Source: an uncultured Lachnospiraceae bacterium
Lineage (GTDB): Bacteria > Bacillota > Clostridia > Lachnospirales > Lachnospiraceae
Assembly: GCA_947384285.1 (NCBI GenBank)
Contig: CANDGI010000003.1
Coordinates: 62,001-126,000, forward strand
DNA: 64,000 nucleotides
Reading direction: 5' to 3'
Part shown: positions 42,516 through 50,703 of the stretch, piece by piece
Numbering within the stretch: the stretch's first letter is position 1
Layout of the letters: every line of letters starts with the position of its first letter
Position numbers and translations under genes: made by a program
Notes under the pieces: generated by a model
The model's input: the letters and a program-made list of their open reading frames with translations, nothing else
The model's database searches: none
Told to the model about the DNA's origin: nothing

Positions 42516-44341
42516 TTTTCCTGTCTGCCTCCTCTCAGTACACTGCATCCATGGCGGTCACACCGCAGGCAGCGGCTTGCTTCCTGATATGCTTCCTCGT
42601 CGCTCATGGTATACTCAATGCCTTCAAAATTATCTTTGCGGGCCCAGGATTCTTTTTCTCCTAAGTTTACACGGCCGCATGGAATCTTATCATTCAAAAG
42701 GGGTTCCGGTATCTCCACATCAACGGAAATCCCATGGTGGCATCCAAAGAATTCATCAATATTTGCCGCTGCCACCTTTCCAGCCGCAATGGCTTTGATT
42801 ACGGTAGCCGGGCCGGAAACGCAGTCTCCGCCTGCATACATGCCTACCCGGTTTAACGCGCCGGACGCATCCGCCTGGAGCCTTTGGCGCTTTACGGAAA
42901 TCCCTGCCTGGGCAAATGGCTCTGACACAATTTCCTGCCCAACCGCCATTAGAATAATATCGCATTCCAGCCGTTCTTCCGGCTTATCTGCTTTTCTGGG
43001 GGAAGGCCGCCCGCCCCTTACCTGGCCGATAATCTGGGGCTGTACCCACAGCGCGCTTGCGTTGCCTGCTTCATCCTTCTCAATCCTCAAAGGCGCCTTT
43101 AACGTCAAAAGCTCAATGCCTTCTGCAATGGCTCCCTCTACCTCTGCCGGCAGTGCCGTCATATCCTCCTTCCGCCTGCGGTATACAATGCTGACGGTCT
43201 TTGCATTGGAACGGATTGCCGTTCTGGCGCAATCCATTGCCACGTTGCCGCCGCCTACCACAATCACTCTTTTTCCTGTAAAATCAGGGTACTTGTCGTC
43301 CCCGATCTCACGCAGCATCTCTACCGCTGAGATAACATTTCCGCTGTCCTCTCCTTCTAAGTCCAGCCGTTTCTCTGCGTGGGCGCCGATGGCAATGTAG
43401 ACTGCATCGTATGTATCGTTGATTTCTTTTAATTCCTCTGTGCCAACGCCTGCATTTAACTTGACCTCCACGCCAGTGGAAAGAATTGCATCAATGTCTT
43501 CCTTCAGCCTTTCCCTGGGGAAACGGTAATTGGGAATGCCGTAGCGGAGCATACCGCCAAGCTGTGCCTTTTCCTCGAATACGGTTGTCTGATGTCCCAT
43601 CAGCTGGAGGAAATATGCCGCAGTCAGGCCGGAAGGCCCTCCGCCGACAATTGCAACCTTCCTTCCGGTAGGCTCTGCACAGGAGGGAACCGGAACCTTG
43701 CTGGCATTGGCTTTGTCCATCACATAATGTTTAATGCCCCGGATATTGATGGAATCATCAATCATGTTCCTGCGGCATCTGCTCTCACAGGGATGCTCAC
43801 AAATCAATGCACATGCGGTGGGGAATGGATTGTCTTTGCGGATCAAGCGTACTGCATCCTCACATCTGCCTTCCCCAGCCAGCGCCACATACCCTGGAAT
43901 ATCCACATTTGCCGGACAGAGGGTGACACACGGAATGGGCTGTTCAAAGGTTCCGGTACACTGATGCTCCTTCACGTGGGAAATATAGTCTTCCTTGAAC
44001 CCTTCCAGCCCTGCCAGCACCATGCGGGCAGATTCGAAACCGATGGCACAGTCCGCAGAATTCTTAATATTCGTCGCCGTATGTTCAATCAAATCAAGGG
44101 TTTCCATGATTGCCGTGTTATCCAGAACACTTTCCAGAAGTTCTTCTAATATTCCAAGTCCGATACGGCATGGAACACATTTTCCGCAAGTCTGCGCATG
44201 ACAGACTTTTAAAAATGCAAGCTGCATGTCAACTGGGCAGACTCCGGGCGGATTTGCGATAATTCGCTGGGTAAATTCCTTCATCAGCGTTTCTGTGGTG
44301 GAATTTACTTTGTCCGTAGAAATTACTGATAACCTGCTCAT
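42509..44341 (-). CDS. NuoF-like Fe-S domain fused to GltD-like NAD(P)H oxidoreductase
   Basis: A 610-residue fusion, first gene of a two-gene unit with the hydrogenase. Residues about 20-110 match the C-terminal NADH_4Fe-4S domain of NuoF (PGVCPVDMQLAFLKVCHAQTCGKCVPCRIGLGIL, split). Then comes a GltD/Fer4_20 segment (CPANVDIPGY; CEHPCESRCRR) and an FAD/NAD(P)-binding GltD core (VAIVGGGPSGLTAAYFLQ; VVVGGGNVAMDCARTA, with YAGGDC near the end) and a final Cys pair (CLRCDRHGC). The flavin/NADH-binding part of true NuoF is missing. It probably couples NAD(P)H and perhaps ferredoxin to the hydrogenase. A 12-bp-arm palindrome precedes the start. Confidence 0.87.
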   Translation of the reverse strand: MSRLSVISTDKVNSTTETLMKEFTQRIIANPPGVCPVDMQLAFLKVCHAQTCGKCVPCRIGLGILEELLESVLDNTAIMETLDLIEHTATNIKNSADCAIGFESARMVLAGLEGFKEDYISHVKEHQCTGTFEQPIPCVTLCPANVDIPGYVALAGEGRCEDAVRLIRKDNPFPTACALICEHPCESRCRRNMIDDSINIRGIKHYVMDKANASKVPVPSCAEPTGRKVAIVGGGPSGLTAAYFLQLMGHQTTVFEEKAQLGGMLRYGIPNYRFPRERLKEDIDAILSTGVEVKLNAGVGTEELKEINDTYDAVYIAIGAHAEKRLDLEGEDSGNVISAVEMLREIGDDKYPDFTGKRVIVVGGGNVAMDCARTAIRSNAKTVSIVYRRRKEDMTALPAEVEGAIAEGIELLTLKAPLRIEKDEAGNASALWVQPQIIGQVRGGRPSPRKADKPEERLECDIILMAVGQEIVSEPFAQAGISVKRQRLQADASGALNRVGMYAGGDCVSGPATVIKAIAAGKVAAANIDEFFGCHHGISVDVEIPEPLLNDKIPCGRVNLGEKESWARKDNFEGIEYTMSDEEAYQEASRCLRCDRHGCSVLRGGRQEKW

Positions 44342-44370
44342 ATTTTTTCTCCCTAATCATTTTTTGTAGA

Positions 44371-44402
44371 GAATGACAAAAATTTATCATTTTTTGTCAT
44401 TC
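44371..44402. promoter_or_regulatory. Palindromic operator of the hydrogenase operon
   Basis: GAATGACAAAAA (44371-44382) and its exact complement TTTTTGTCATTC (44391-44402) are separated by 8 bp, 30 bp upstream of the fusion-gene start. The half ATCATTTTTTGT also occurs at 44357, making a direct repeat 30 bp away. This is a likely regulator site overlapping the promoter or leader; the regulator is unknown. The rest of the 44342-44642 gap holds a hairpin and no gene. Confidence 0.7.
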
Positions 44403-44474
44403 CCGTTATCTATCTTAACCGAAAAAAACTAAGAATGCAAGAATCGTTAATCTTTTCACAGCAGCCTGACATTA

Positions 44475-44514
44475 ATACTGCCCCGGCCTTCTTATCCAAA
44501 GGCCGGGGCAGTAT
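44475..44514. terminator. GC-rich 16-bp hairpin between asd and the hydrogenase operon
   Basis: ATACTGCCCCGGCCTT (44475-44490) pairs perfectly with 44499-44514 around an 8-nt loop. It lies 128 bp past the asd stop codon. The minus strand lacks a T run; the plus strand has CAGTTTT. It probably ends asd transcription despite the weak U tract. Confidence 0.65.
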
Positions 44515-44642
44515 CAGTTTTAAATTTTCTAATATCCCACTGCTTGCCGGGGTTTCGCGCGTGTCTGAAAAATCATTCCTGTCATCTGCACCCCCGCTTT
44601 ACGTGATATTTATATCAACTTTATTTGGTATCTTTACCAGCT

Positions 44643-45728
44643 TTATTTGGCAGAAATATACCCTTGGGCTTTTAACAGCTCTGCACACAGGATTGCTCCC
44701 CCTGCAGCGCCTCTTACGGTATTGTGGGATAAGCCCACAAACTTCCAGTCGTATACGGCATCCTCCCTCAGCCGTCCTACGCTGATTCCCATGCCATTTT
44801 CATAATCTACATCTGCCGTTACCTGGGGGCGGTTCTCCTCCTCCAGATATTGGATAAAGTGTTTCGGGGCGCTTGGCAGATTCAATTCCTGGGGCGCACC
44901 GCTGAAATTCCTTAATTTTTCAATCAACTGTTCCTTGGTTGGTTTCTTTTTGAATTTCACAAATACTGCCGCGGTATGGCCGTTTAATACCGGCACACGG
45001 ATACACTGGCAGGTAATCACCGGGCTGGATGCAGGGGCAATTACGCCGTCTTTGATTTCTCCCCAGATACGGAGGGGCTCTTTTTCAGATTTTTCTTCTT
45101 CTCCTCCGATAAAGGGAATGATATTCCCTTCCATTTCCGGCCAGTCCTGGAAGGTTTTCCCAGCGCCGGAAATTGCCTGGTAGGTGGTGGCTGCTACCTC
45201 GTAAGGCTCAAATTCCTTCCATGCCGTCAGAGCAGGGGCATAGGACTGGATGGAGCAATTGGGCTTTACTGCCACGAATCCCCGTTCTGTTCCCAGACGT
45301 TTTTTCTGGGAATCGATGACTTTCATATGCTCCGGGTTGATTTCCGGCACGACCATGGGCACATCCGGCGTCCATCTGTGGGCGCTGTTATTGGAAACCA
45401 CCGGGGTTTCCGTTTTGGCATAGGCTTCCTCTATTGCCTTTATCTCTTCTTTGGACATATCCACTGCGCTGAACACAAAATCCACTTGGGAAGCCACTGC
45501 TTCCACCTCGTTCACATTCATAACTACAAGATCCTTCACAGCTTCTGGCATAGGCGTATCCATTTTCCAGCGGCCGCCTACGGCATCCTCATATCTCTTA
45601 CCTGCAGAACGGGGGCTTGCAGCAATCGTTGTCACCTCAAACCATGGGTGGTTCTCCAGCAATGCGATAAAACGCTGCCCTACCATTCCTGTTCCGCCAA
45701 GCACTCCTGCTTTTAATTTCTGGCTCAT
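44643..45728 (-). CDS. asd: Aspartate-semialdehyde dehydrogenase
   Basis: NADP-dependent reduction of aspartyl phosphate, feeding lysine/diaminopimelate, threonine and methionine synthesis. It starts with the nucleotide motif KAGVLGGTGMVGQRFIALL, has VSNNSAHRW, the catalytic Cys in VKPNCSIQSY, AISGAGKTFQDW and the C-terminal VGRLREDAVYDWKFVGLSHNTVRGAAGGA, split. The 361-residue length and ENHPWFEV/NCSIQ pattern mark the archaeal/fungal-type enzyme, common in Clostridia, not the E. coli type. It lies 15 bp downstream of argH. Confidence 0.95.
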   Translation of the reverse strand: MSQKLKAGVLGGTGMVGQRFIALLENHPWFEVTTIAASPRSAGKRYEDAVGGRWKMDTPMPEAVKDLVVMNVNEVEAVASQVDFVFSAVDMSKEEIKAIEEAYAKTETPVVSNNSAHRWTPDVPMVVPEINPEHMKVIDSQKKRLGTERGFVAVKPNCSIQSYAPALTAWKEFEPYEVAATTYQAISGAGKTFQDWPEMEGNIIPFIGGEEEKSEKEPLRIWGEIKDGVIAPASSPVITCQCIRVPVLNGHTAAVFVKFKKKPTKEQLIEKLRNFSGAPQELNLPSAPKHFIQYLEEENRPQVTADVDYENGMGISVGRLREDAVYDWKFVGLSHNTVRGAAGGAILCAELLKAQGYISAK

Positions 45729-45743
45729 TATATATTCTCCTTT

Positions 45744-47165
45744 CTATTTCATCAATTCCTGTTCCCAGTCCTGCAATGATGTTTTCCAATCCTTGCTCAA
45801 ATATTCCTTTTCCAGTTCAATCACTTTCTTCATAGCCTCCTGCCCAGGAGCCCCCAGGGTAAGCCGCTTTTCCACGCAGGCCTTCAGGGAAACCGCATCA
45901 AAGATATCTTCTTCAAATACCGGGCTGATCTGTTTCAGTTCTTCTAAAGACAAATCGTCAATGGCAGCCTTCTTCTCAATACAGTAAAGAACCAGCTGCC
46001 CCACAATTCCATGGGCATCCCGGAAAGGCACGCCGTGGTTTACCAGATAGTCCGCTGCATCTGTGGCATTGGTAAACCCATGCTTCGCGCTGGCTTCCAT
46101 CCGTTCTTTTTTAAACTTCATGGTAGAAAGCATTCCTGCAAACAATGCCAGGCAGCCCTTCCCCGTATCTATGGCATCAAAGGTGAATTCCTTATCCTCC
46201 TGCATGTCCTTATTATAGGCAAGAGGAAGCCCTTTCATGGTTGTAAGCAGAGAAATCAGCGCCCCATAGACGCGCCCTGTTTTTCCCCGGACAAGCTCTG
46301 CGATATCAGGATTCTTCTTCTGGGGCATAATGCTGCTGCCTGTGCTGTATGCATCATCAATCTCCACAAACTGGTATTCATTGCTGTTCCAGATAATGAT
46401 TTCCTCTGAAAACCGGCTCAGATGCATCATGACAGTAGACAATGCAGATAAAAATTCAATCAGGTAATCCCGGTCGGACACCCCATCCATGCTGTTTAAG
46501 GCAGGCCCGTCAAAGCCCAGCTGCCTTGCGGTGTCATATCGGTCCAAATCATACGTAGTCCCAGCCAGGGCTCCGCTGCCAAGGGGGCAGAAATTCATCC
46601 TATGGTAAATATCCTCCATTCTCTGGCGGTCTCTTTTAAACATTTCAAAATAAGCGCCCATGTGGTGGGCCAGCGTGACCGGCTGTGCCTTTTGCAGATG
46701 AGTAAACCCTGGCATATAGGTATCTACGTTGTTTTCCATGATTATTAAAATTTCATTTAATAATTTTTCCAGCAGTTCATCTGTCTTAAGCACCTCCTGC
46801 CTGGTAAAAAGCCGCATATCCAGCGCAACCTGGTCGTTCCTGCTTCTCCCGGTATGCAATTTCTTCCCGGTATCTCCCAGACGGTCAATCAGCGTTGCCT
46901 CTACAAAGCTGTGGATGTCCTCATACTCCTGGGAAATTTCAAGGGTTCCCTCCTCTACCTCCTGCAAGATATCCTTGATCGCCTTTACGATCTCCTGTGC
47001 CTCTTCCTGGGTCAAAATTCCCTGTTTCCCCAGCATTTTCACATGGGCAATGCTGCCTTGCATATCCTGTTTGTAGAATTTTTTGTCAAATGATATGGAC
47101 GCATTAAAATCATAGACCAGCTGGTCTGTTTCCTTGGTAAAACGTCCGCCCCATAATTGTGCCAT
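45744..47165 (-). CDS. argH: Argininosuccinate lyase
   Basis: Last step of arginine synthesis, splitting argininosuccinate into arginine and fumarate. The 473 residues show the family pattern: LWGGRF near the start, LHTGRSRNDQVALDMRLF, GFTHLQKAQPVTLAHH (the His-containing block), and the fumarase-superfamily signature GSSIMPQKKNPD. It is homotetrameric and cytosolic. argG is not in the window. It is followed by asd after 15 bp and preceded, 76 bp away, by queH, so these may form one transcript. Confidence 0.97.
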   Translation of the reverse strand: MAQLWGGRFTKETDQLVYDFNASISFDKKFYKQDMQGSIAHVKMLGKQGILTQEEAQEIVKAIKDILQEVEEGTLEISQEYEDIHSFVEATLIDRLGDTGKKLHTGRSRNDQVALDMRLFTRQEVLKTDELLEKLLNEILIIMENNVDTYMPGFTHLQKAQPVTLAHHMGAYFEMFKRDRQRMEDIYHRMNFCPLGSGALAGTTYDLDRYDTARQLGFDGPALNSMDGVSDRDYLIEFLSALSTVMMHLSRFSEEIIIWNSNEYQFVEIDDAYSTGSSIMPQKKNPDIAELVRGKTGRVYGALISLLTTMKGLPLAYNKDMQEDKEFTFDAIDTGKGCLALFAGMLSTMKFKKERMEASAKHGFTNATDAADYLVNHGVPFRDAHGIVGQLVLYCIEKKAAIDDLSLEELKQISPVFEEDIFDAVSLKACVEKRLTLGAPGQEAMKKVIELEKEYLSKDWKTSLQDWEQELMK

Positions 47166-47241
47166 ATAATTTTCCCTCTTTCTCTATTTGTTCCTGTATT
47201 CTTATATCTGCAGCCAAATGCCCCATCGTCAGATTTCCATT

Positions 47242-47973
47242 TCAAACACGTTCTAGCGCTGCAGCGAACGTTTCATATTTGGATACGGACGGAAAGGCAG
47301 GATGCCCCTTGCCCTGGGAGGCCAGTCTGCCCTGCCGCTCCCGCATAGAAAAGATGCATCCGCAGTAATCCTGCCGATACATCCCGTATTCCCTGGAAAG
47401 CTCCACAGACCGCTTGTATCCATCCCGCTTCTTAAAATCAGACATAAGGTAGGATACGCCATATTCCTCTGCCAGCCGTTCCCCGATTTCATTAAGCTTT
47501 TTTGCATTTTTCAAAGGGCTGATGGATAAGGTGGTGGTAAAATAATCCATCCCCAGCTCCCTGGCATGCTCTGCTGCCTCCCTCAGACGCAGTTCATAAC
47601 ATTGAAAACAGCGTTCCCCGCCTTCCGGCAGCTCTTCCATTCCATGAGCCATCTGGTAAAATTTATCTTTCTCATAGTTTCCTTCCAGAAATTCTATTTT
47701 ATGGCAGATGTTTCCTTTCCCTGCCTTAAGCATGTCCAGCTGGAAAAGCTGGATAAAATGCTTCTGTTCCTCTACACGTTTCAAATACTCTTCCTCTGGG
47801 TATATATTGGGATTGTAGTAGAATACGGTAATCTGAAAATATTGGGACAGATATTCTAACACATAACTGCTGCAGGGAGCACAGCAGCTATGCAAAAACA
47901 ATCTGGGAACATATTGCTGTTTTTTGTGGTTTTCGATAATCTTATCTAATTCTTTCTGATAGTTCCGCTCCAT
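47242..47973 (-). CDS. queH: Epoxyqueuosine reductase QueH
   Basis: QueH (DUF208) reduces epoxyqueuosine to queuosine in tRNA. The 243-residue product shows the two cysteine sets: LFLHSCCAPCSSYVLEYL at the start and RCFQCYELRL plus DYCGCIFS later, which hold a [4Fe-4S] cluster and a second iron. The start at 47973 has AAGG eight bases upstream; longer frames to 48135 have no site. The last 35 or so residues after CGCIFS are encoded partly by the dispersed GGAAAGGCAGGATG repeat at 47281-47311, so the C-terminus appears extended by repeat DNA. Confidence 0.92.
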   Translation of the reverse strand: MERNYQKELDKIIENHKKQQYVPRLFLHSCCAPCSSYVLEYLSQYFQITVFYYNPNIYPEEEYLKRVEEQKHFIQLFQLDMLKAGKGNICHKIEFLEGNYEKDKFYQMAHGMEELPEGGERCFQCYELRLREAAEHARELGMDYFTTTLSISPLKNAKKLNEIGERLAEEYGVSYLMSDFKKRDGYKRSVELSREYGMYRQDYCGCIFSMRERQGRLASQGKGHPAFPSVSKYETFAAALERV

Positions 47974-48056
47974 AATAACACCTTGCTCTTTGGAATTTTT
48001 ATTTTCCATATTAGCACATTGGCTGTTGGAAGGCAACAGATTTTTAGATAAGCAGG

Positions 48057-48404
48057 TTACAACTGCTTGAATGAAATTTTTATGGTTTCCTGCAATTCTT
48101 CCAATGGCAGCGGATTCCATTCTATCTGCTTCCACACATCCTTTGCCTTATATTGATGGAAGGAAATCTGTTTCTGGTCGCAATATACAAAAACCGCAAA
48201 AATCAAGCATGCAATTATGGTGCGTATGCCAAGGCTGGAATATCCGGCCTCCCCTTCCTGCGAATTGTCAACGGATGCCAAGCCTTTCCGGAATGCTGTT
48301 CTTCCTGTCTTTCCTCTATCAGCTTCCTCTGGATAAAAGGACGCGCGGATTTGGTCTACATACGCCCTGCGCTCCGCAGCCGTCTCTTCCATTTGCTTTG
48401 TCAT
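48057..48404 (-). CDS. Hypothetical single-pass membrane protein
   Basis: Unrecognised 115-residue protein. A charged N-terminal half (MTKQMEETAAERRAYVDQIR) is followed by one membrane helix (TIIACLIFAVFVYCD, about residues 61-75) and a short polar C-terminal part with KISFKQL at the end. It has a Shine-Dalgarno (GGGGAG) and is 83 bp upstream of queH in the same direction, so it is likely co-transcribed. No family could be recognised. Confidence 0.7.
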   Translation of the reverse strand: MTKQMEETAAERRAYVDQIRASFYPEEADRGKTGRTAFRKGLASVDNSQEGEAGYSSLGIRTIIACLIFAVFVYCDQKQISFHQYKAKDVWKQIEWNPLPLEELQETIKISFKQL

Positions 48405-48520
48405 GGCGTCTCCCCAAAATTTTTCTTACTACAGTTTACGATTCTGTTGTCTGAAAAATACATGCTTTCTCTCTAAAATCCAGGTATCTTCTGAAAAATT
48501 CCGTTCTCTCACGTTTTCCC

Positions 48521-48678
48521 AGAGCATGTTTGACAATTGCTTTCTCCTAGATGTACGTCACAGTTTGTTGGACACCGAAGGCGCCCTGTGGGGATATTTG
48601 TGCCAAATGAAGGGCGCATAGCGGGCTATGTAACCTGAATTCATGCAGATTGGGGGAATGAATTTTCAAACATGCTCT
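48521..48678. mobile_element. MITE-like element with 13-bp terminal inverted repeats
   Basis: AGAGCATGTTTGA (48521-48533) and its exact complement (48666-48678) bound a 158-bp segment with no gene. The repeats extend to 16 of 19 matching positions inward. Inside is a GCGCCCT/AGGGCGC stem. No obvious target-site duplication flanks it. It fills most of the 313-bp gap between the hypothetical gene and hisIE. The mobile nature is an inference from form. Confidence 0.55.
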
Positions 48679-48717
48679 CTCTCACACAGTAAGCGCCTCT
48701 GAAAAGCAGGAAGAGAA

Positions 48718-49998
48718 TTACCGCTGGTTTAATTCCTCCACAATATCCTCCCAGGTCACTCCCTTTTCCACCATAAGCACCATCACATGGTACAGAAAAT
48801 CAGAGATTTCATACTTAATCTCCTCTTTTTCCGGGTTCTTGGATGCAATGACAATCTCTGTAGCCTCTTCCCCTATTTTTTTCAGGATTTTGTCAATCCC
48901 TTTTTCAAACAGGTAGTTGGTGTAAGAGCCTTCCTTGGGATTGGCCTTGCGGTCTTTAATCACATCATATACATCCTCAAAAACCCTCATGGGATTCTTA
49001 GTGGTAAACTCCTTTTTCACCAATTCCTGGAAAAAACAGCTTGTATTTCCAGTATGGCAGGCAGCCCCTACCTGGGAAACCTTAGCTAAGAGCGTATCCT
49101 TGTCGCAGTCGATGGTCAAAGATTTTACATACTGGTAATGGCCGGAGGTTTCCCCCTTAATCCAAAGCTCTTTCCTGCTTCTGCTGTAATACGTCATTTT
49201 CCCCAGGGATAAGGTGGTTTGGAATGCCTCTTCATTCATATAGGCCAACATTAAAACCTCTGCTGTCTGGTAATCCTGGACAATGACAGGAAGCATCCCT
49301 TCAGCATTCAGCTTAAACTCTGACCACTCCATGGAAGACTCGAATTTCTTTGTCTCGATCCCTTCTGCGGCAAGAACCTGTTTCAGCTCTGTCACATAAG
49401 TATCCGGGTCGCTGATGTAAGGACCCCCGATTCCTGTTACCTGCTCTTTTTTCAGGATTTCCACCCAGCGATCCTTGTCATACCCTTCAATAATCACGCT
49501 GAAGGGATGGTCGGTAATGTCCTCCAGGGACTCAATAATCCCTTCATTCAACACCACCAGCTTGTGTATATTTTCGATTACTTCCTTCTTATGCTTAAAA
49601 ATTAAATCTACATTTTCCATGGAAATCAATAGCTTTTCCCGGCCAAACCGCTTGGCTCCCTCTTCTGCAAGGGCAATGGTTTCGTGTTTTCCGCTGTCCA
49701 GGATAACCCCTCTGCATCCAGCATAAAGAAGCTTCTTAATATCTTCCAGGCGGTTTACATTCCCTGCGCCGTAAATAGGAATCTCCATCACCCGGCTCAG
49801 CTCCTTGATGGTATGCAGATTTGTCTCATGTTCTTCGTCCGTATCCGATAAATCAAAAATATAAAGCTTATCCACTCCGCTGTCATTGTAGATTTTAGCC
49901 AGTTCCTTCAAATCTCCGGCCCTGGTAAGATCATTCTTTCCTTTTACCGCCATACCATCTTTCAGGTAAATTGTGGCAATCAGGTTCTTATGTTCCAT
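48718..49998 (-). CDS. hisIE: HisIE with N-terminal HisF-like domain
   Basis: A 426-residue fusion. Residues about 225-330 are HisI (phosphoribosyl-AMP cyclohydrolase: [19 protein letters not shown] and [21 protein letters not shown] with metal-binding Cys/Asp), and about 340-426 are HisE (phosphoribosyl-ATP diphosphatase: [30 protein letters not shown]). The first 215 residues resemble the HisA/HisF barrel ([29 protein letters not shown]), but the catalytic Asp of the CLDVKDG motif is replaced (TIYLKDG) and the second catalytic Asp is not evident, so this part may be structural or regulatory. Last gene of the visible his operon. Confidence 0.92.
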   Translation of the reverse strand: MEHKNLIATIYLKDGMAVKGKNDLTRAGDLKELAKIYNDSGVDKLYIFDLSDTDEEHETNLHTIKELSRVMEIPIYGAGNVNRLEDIKKLLYAGCRGVILDSGKHETIALAEEGAKRFGREKLLISMENVDLIFKHKKEVIENIHKLVVLNEGIIESLEDITDHPFSVIIEGYDKDRWVEILKKEQVTGIGGPYISDPDTYVTELKQVLAAEGIETKKFESSMEWSEFKLNAEGMLPVIVQDYQTAEVLMLAYMNEEAFQTTLSLGKMTYYSRSRKELWIKGETSGHYQYVKSLTIDCDKDTLLAKVSQVGAACHTGNTSCFFQELVKKEFTTKNPMRVFEDVYDVIKDRKANPKEGSYTNYLFEKGIDKILKKIGEEATEIVIASKNPEKEEIKYEISDFLYHVMVLMVEKGVTWEDIVEELNQR

Positions 49999-50006
49999 AT
50001 TATCAC

Positions 50007-50600
50007 CTATAAACTACCTTTCGTTGACATAACATCTTTGATTCTTGGGTCCTTCCCAGTGGCTTCATCCAACGCCCTTCCAAAAGCCTTAAACAGCCCT
50101 TCGATCATATGATGGTTGTTTGTGCCGGATAAGATTTTCATATGAAGGTTCATTCCCGCGCTGTAGGAAATGGCATAGAAAAATTCCCTTACCATCTCAG
50201 TATCCATATACCCCACCCGTTCTGTGGTAAACTCCCCTTCAAAAGAAAAATACGGCCGTCCGCTTAAATCAATGGCGCAAAGAGCCAGGGTCTCATCCAT
50301 GGGCAGAATACAGCTTCCATAGCGCCGGATTCCCTTTTTATCCCTCAATGCAATGCGGATGGCGTTTCCAAGGACGATCCCAGTGTCCTCAATGGTATGG
50401 TGGGTATCTACAATCAAATCCCCCGTCACCTGGACTTTCAAATCAAAAAAACCGTGGCGGGCAAACCCATCCAGCATATGGTCAAAAAAACCAATTCCTG
50501 TATTTAACTGGGTTGTGCCGCTGCCATCTAAGTTCAATGTCAGGCTCACATCTGTTTCCTTTGTCTTCCGGCGCTGCTTGGCGCTTCTCTCTGCTGGCAT
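50007..50600 (-). CDS. hisB: Imidazoleglycerol-phosphate dehydratase
   Basis: Sixth step of histidine synthesis. The 197-residue monofunctional form has [33 protein letters not shown] with the metal-binding His residues, [14 protein letters not shown], and [19 protein letters not shown], the two dehydratase halves. There is no HAD phosphatase domain, unlike E. coli HisB. The start at 50600 has GAGGAG; the longer frame to 50714 overlaps hisD and has no family match. It is 103 bp after hisD and 8 bp before hisIE. Confidence 0.96.
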   Translation of the reverse strand: MPAERSAKQRRKTKETDVSLTLNLDGSGTTQLNTGIGFFDHMLDGFARHGFFDLKVQVTGDLIVDTHHTIEDTGIVLGNAIRIALRDKKGIRRYGSCILPMDETLALCAIDLSGRPYFSFEGEFTTERVGYMDTEMVREFFYAISYSAGMNLHMKILSGTNNHHMIEGLFKAFGRALDEATGKDPRIKDVMSTKGSL

Positions 50601-50703
50601 TGTTCTCTCCTCTTTTCTGCTTTCTATTTTCACAAATATAGGTTTCTGCGATACATTTTTCCGCCGATTGGAAAACTGCACCCTCTTGTCATTGCAAGAA
50701 AAT

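Noticed and set aside
42515-42548. Longer start for hydA at 42548
   Set aside because: It would place 11 extra codons inside the upstream fusion gene; the ATG at 42515 gives the usual MVNLTIDHK start.
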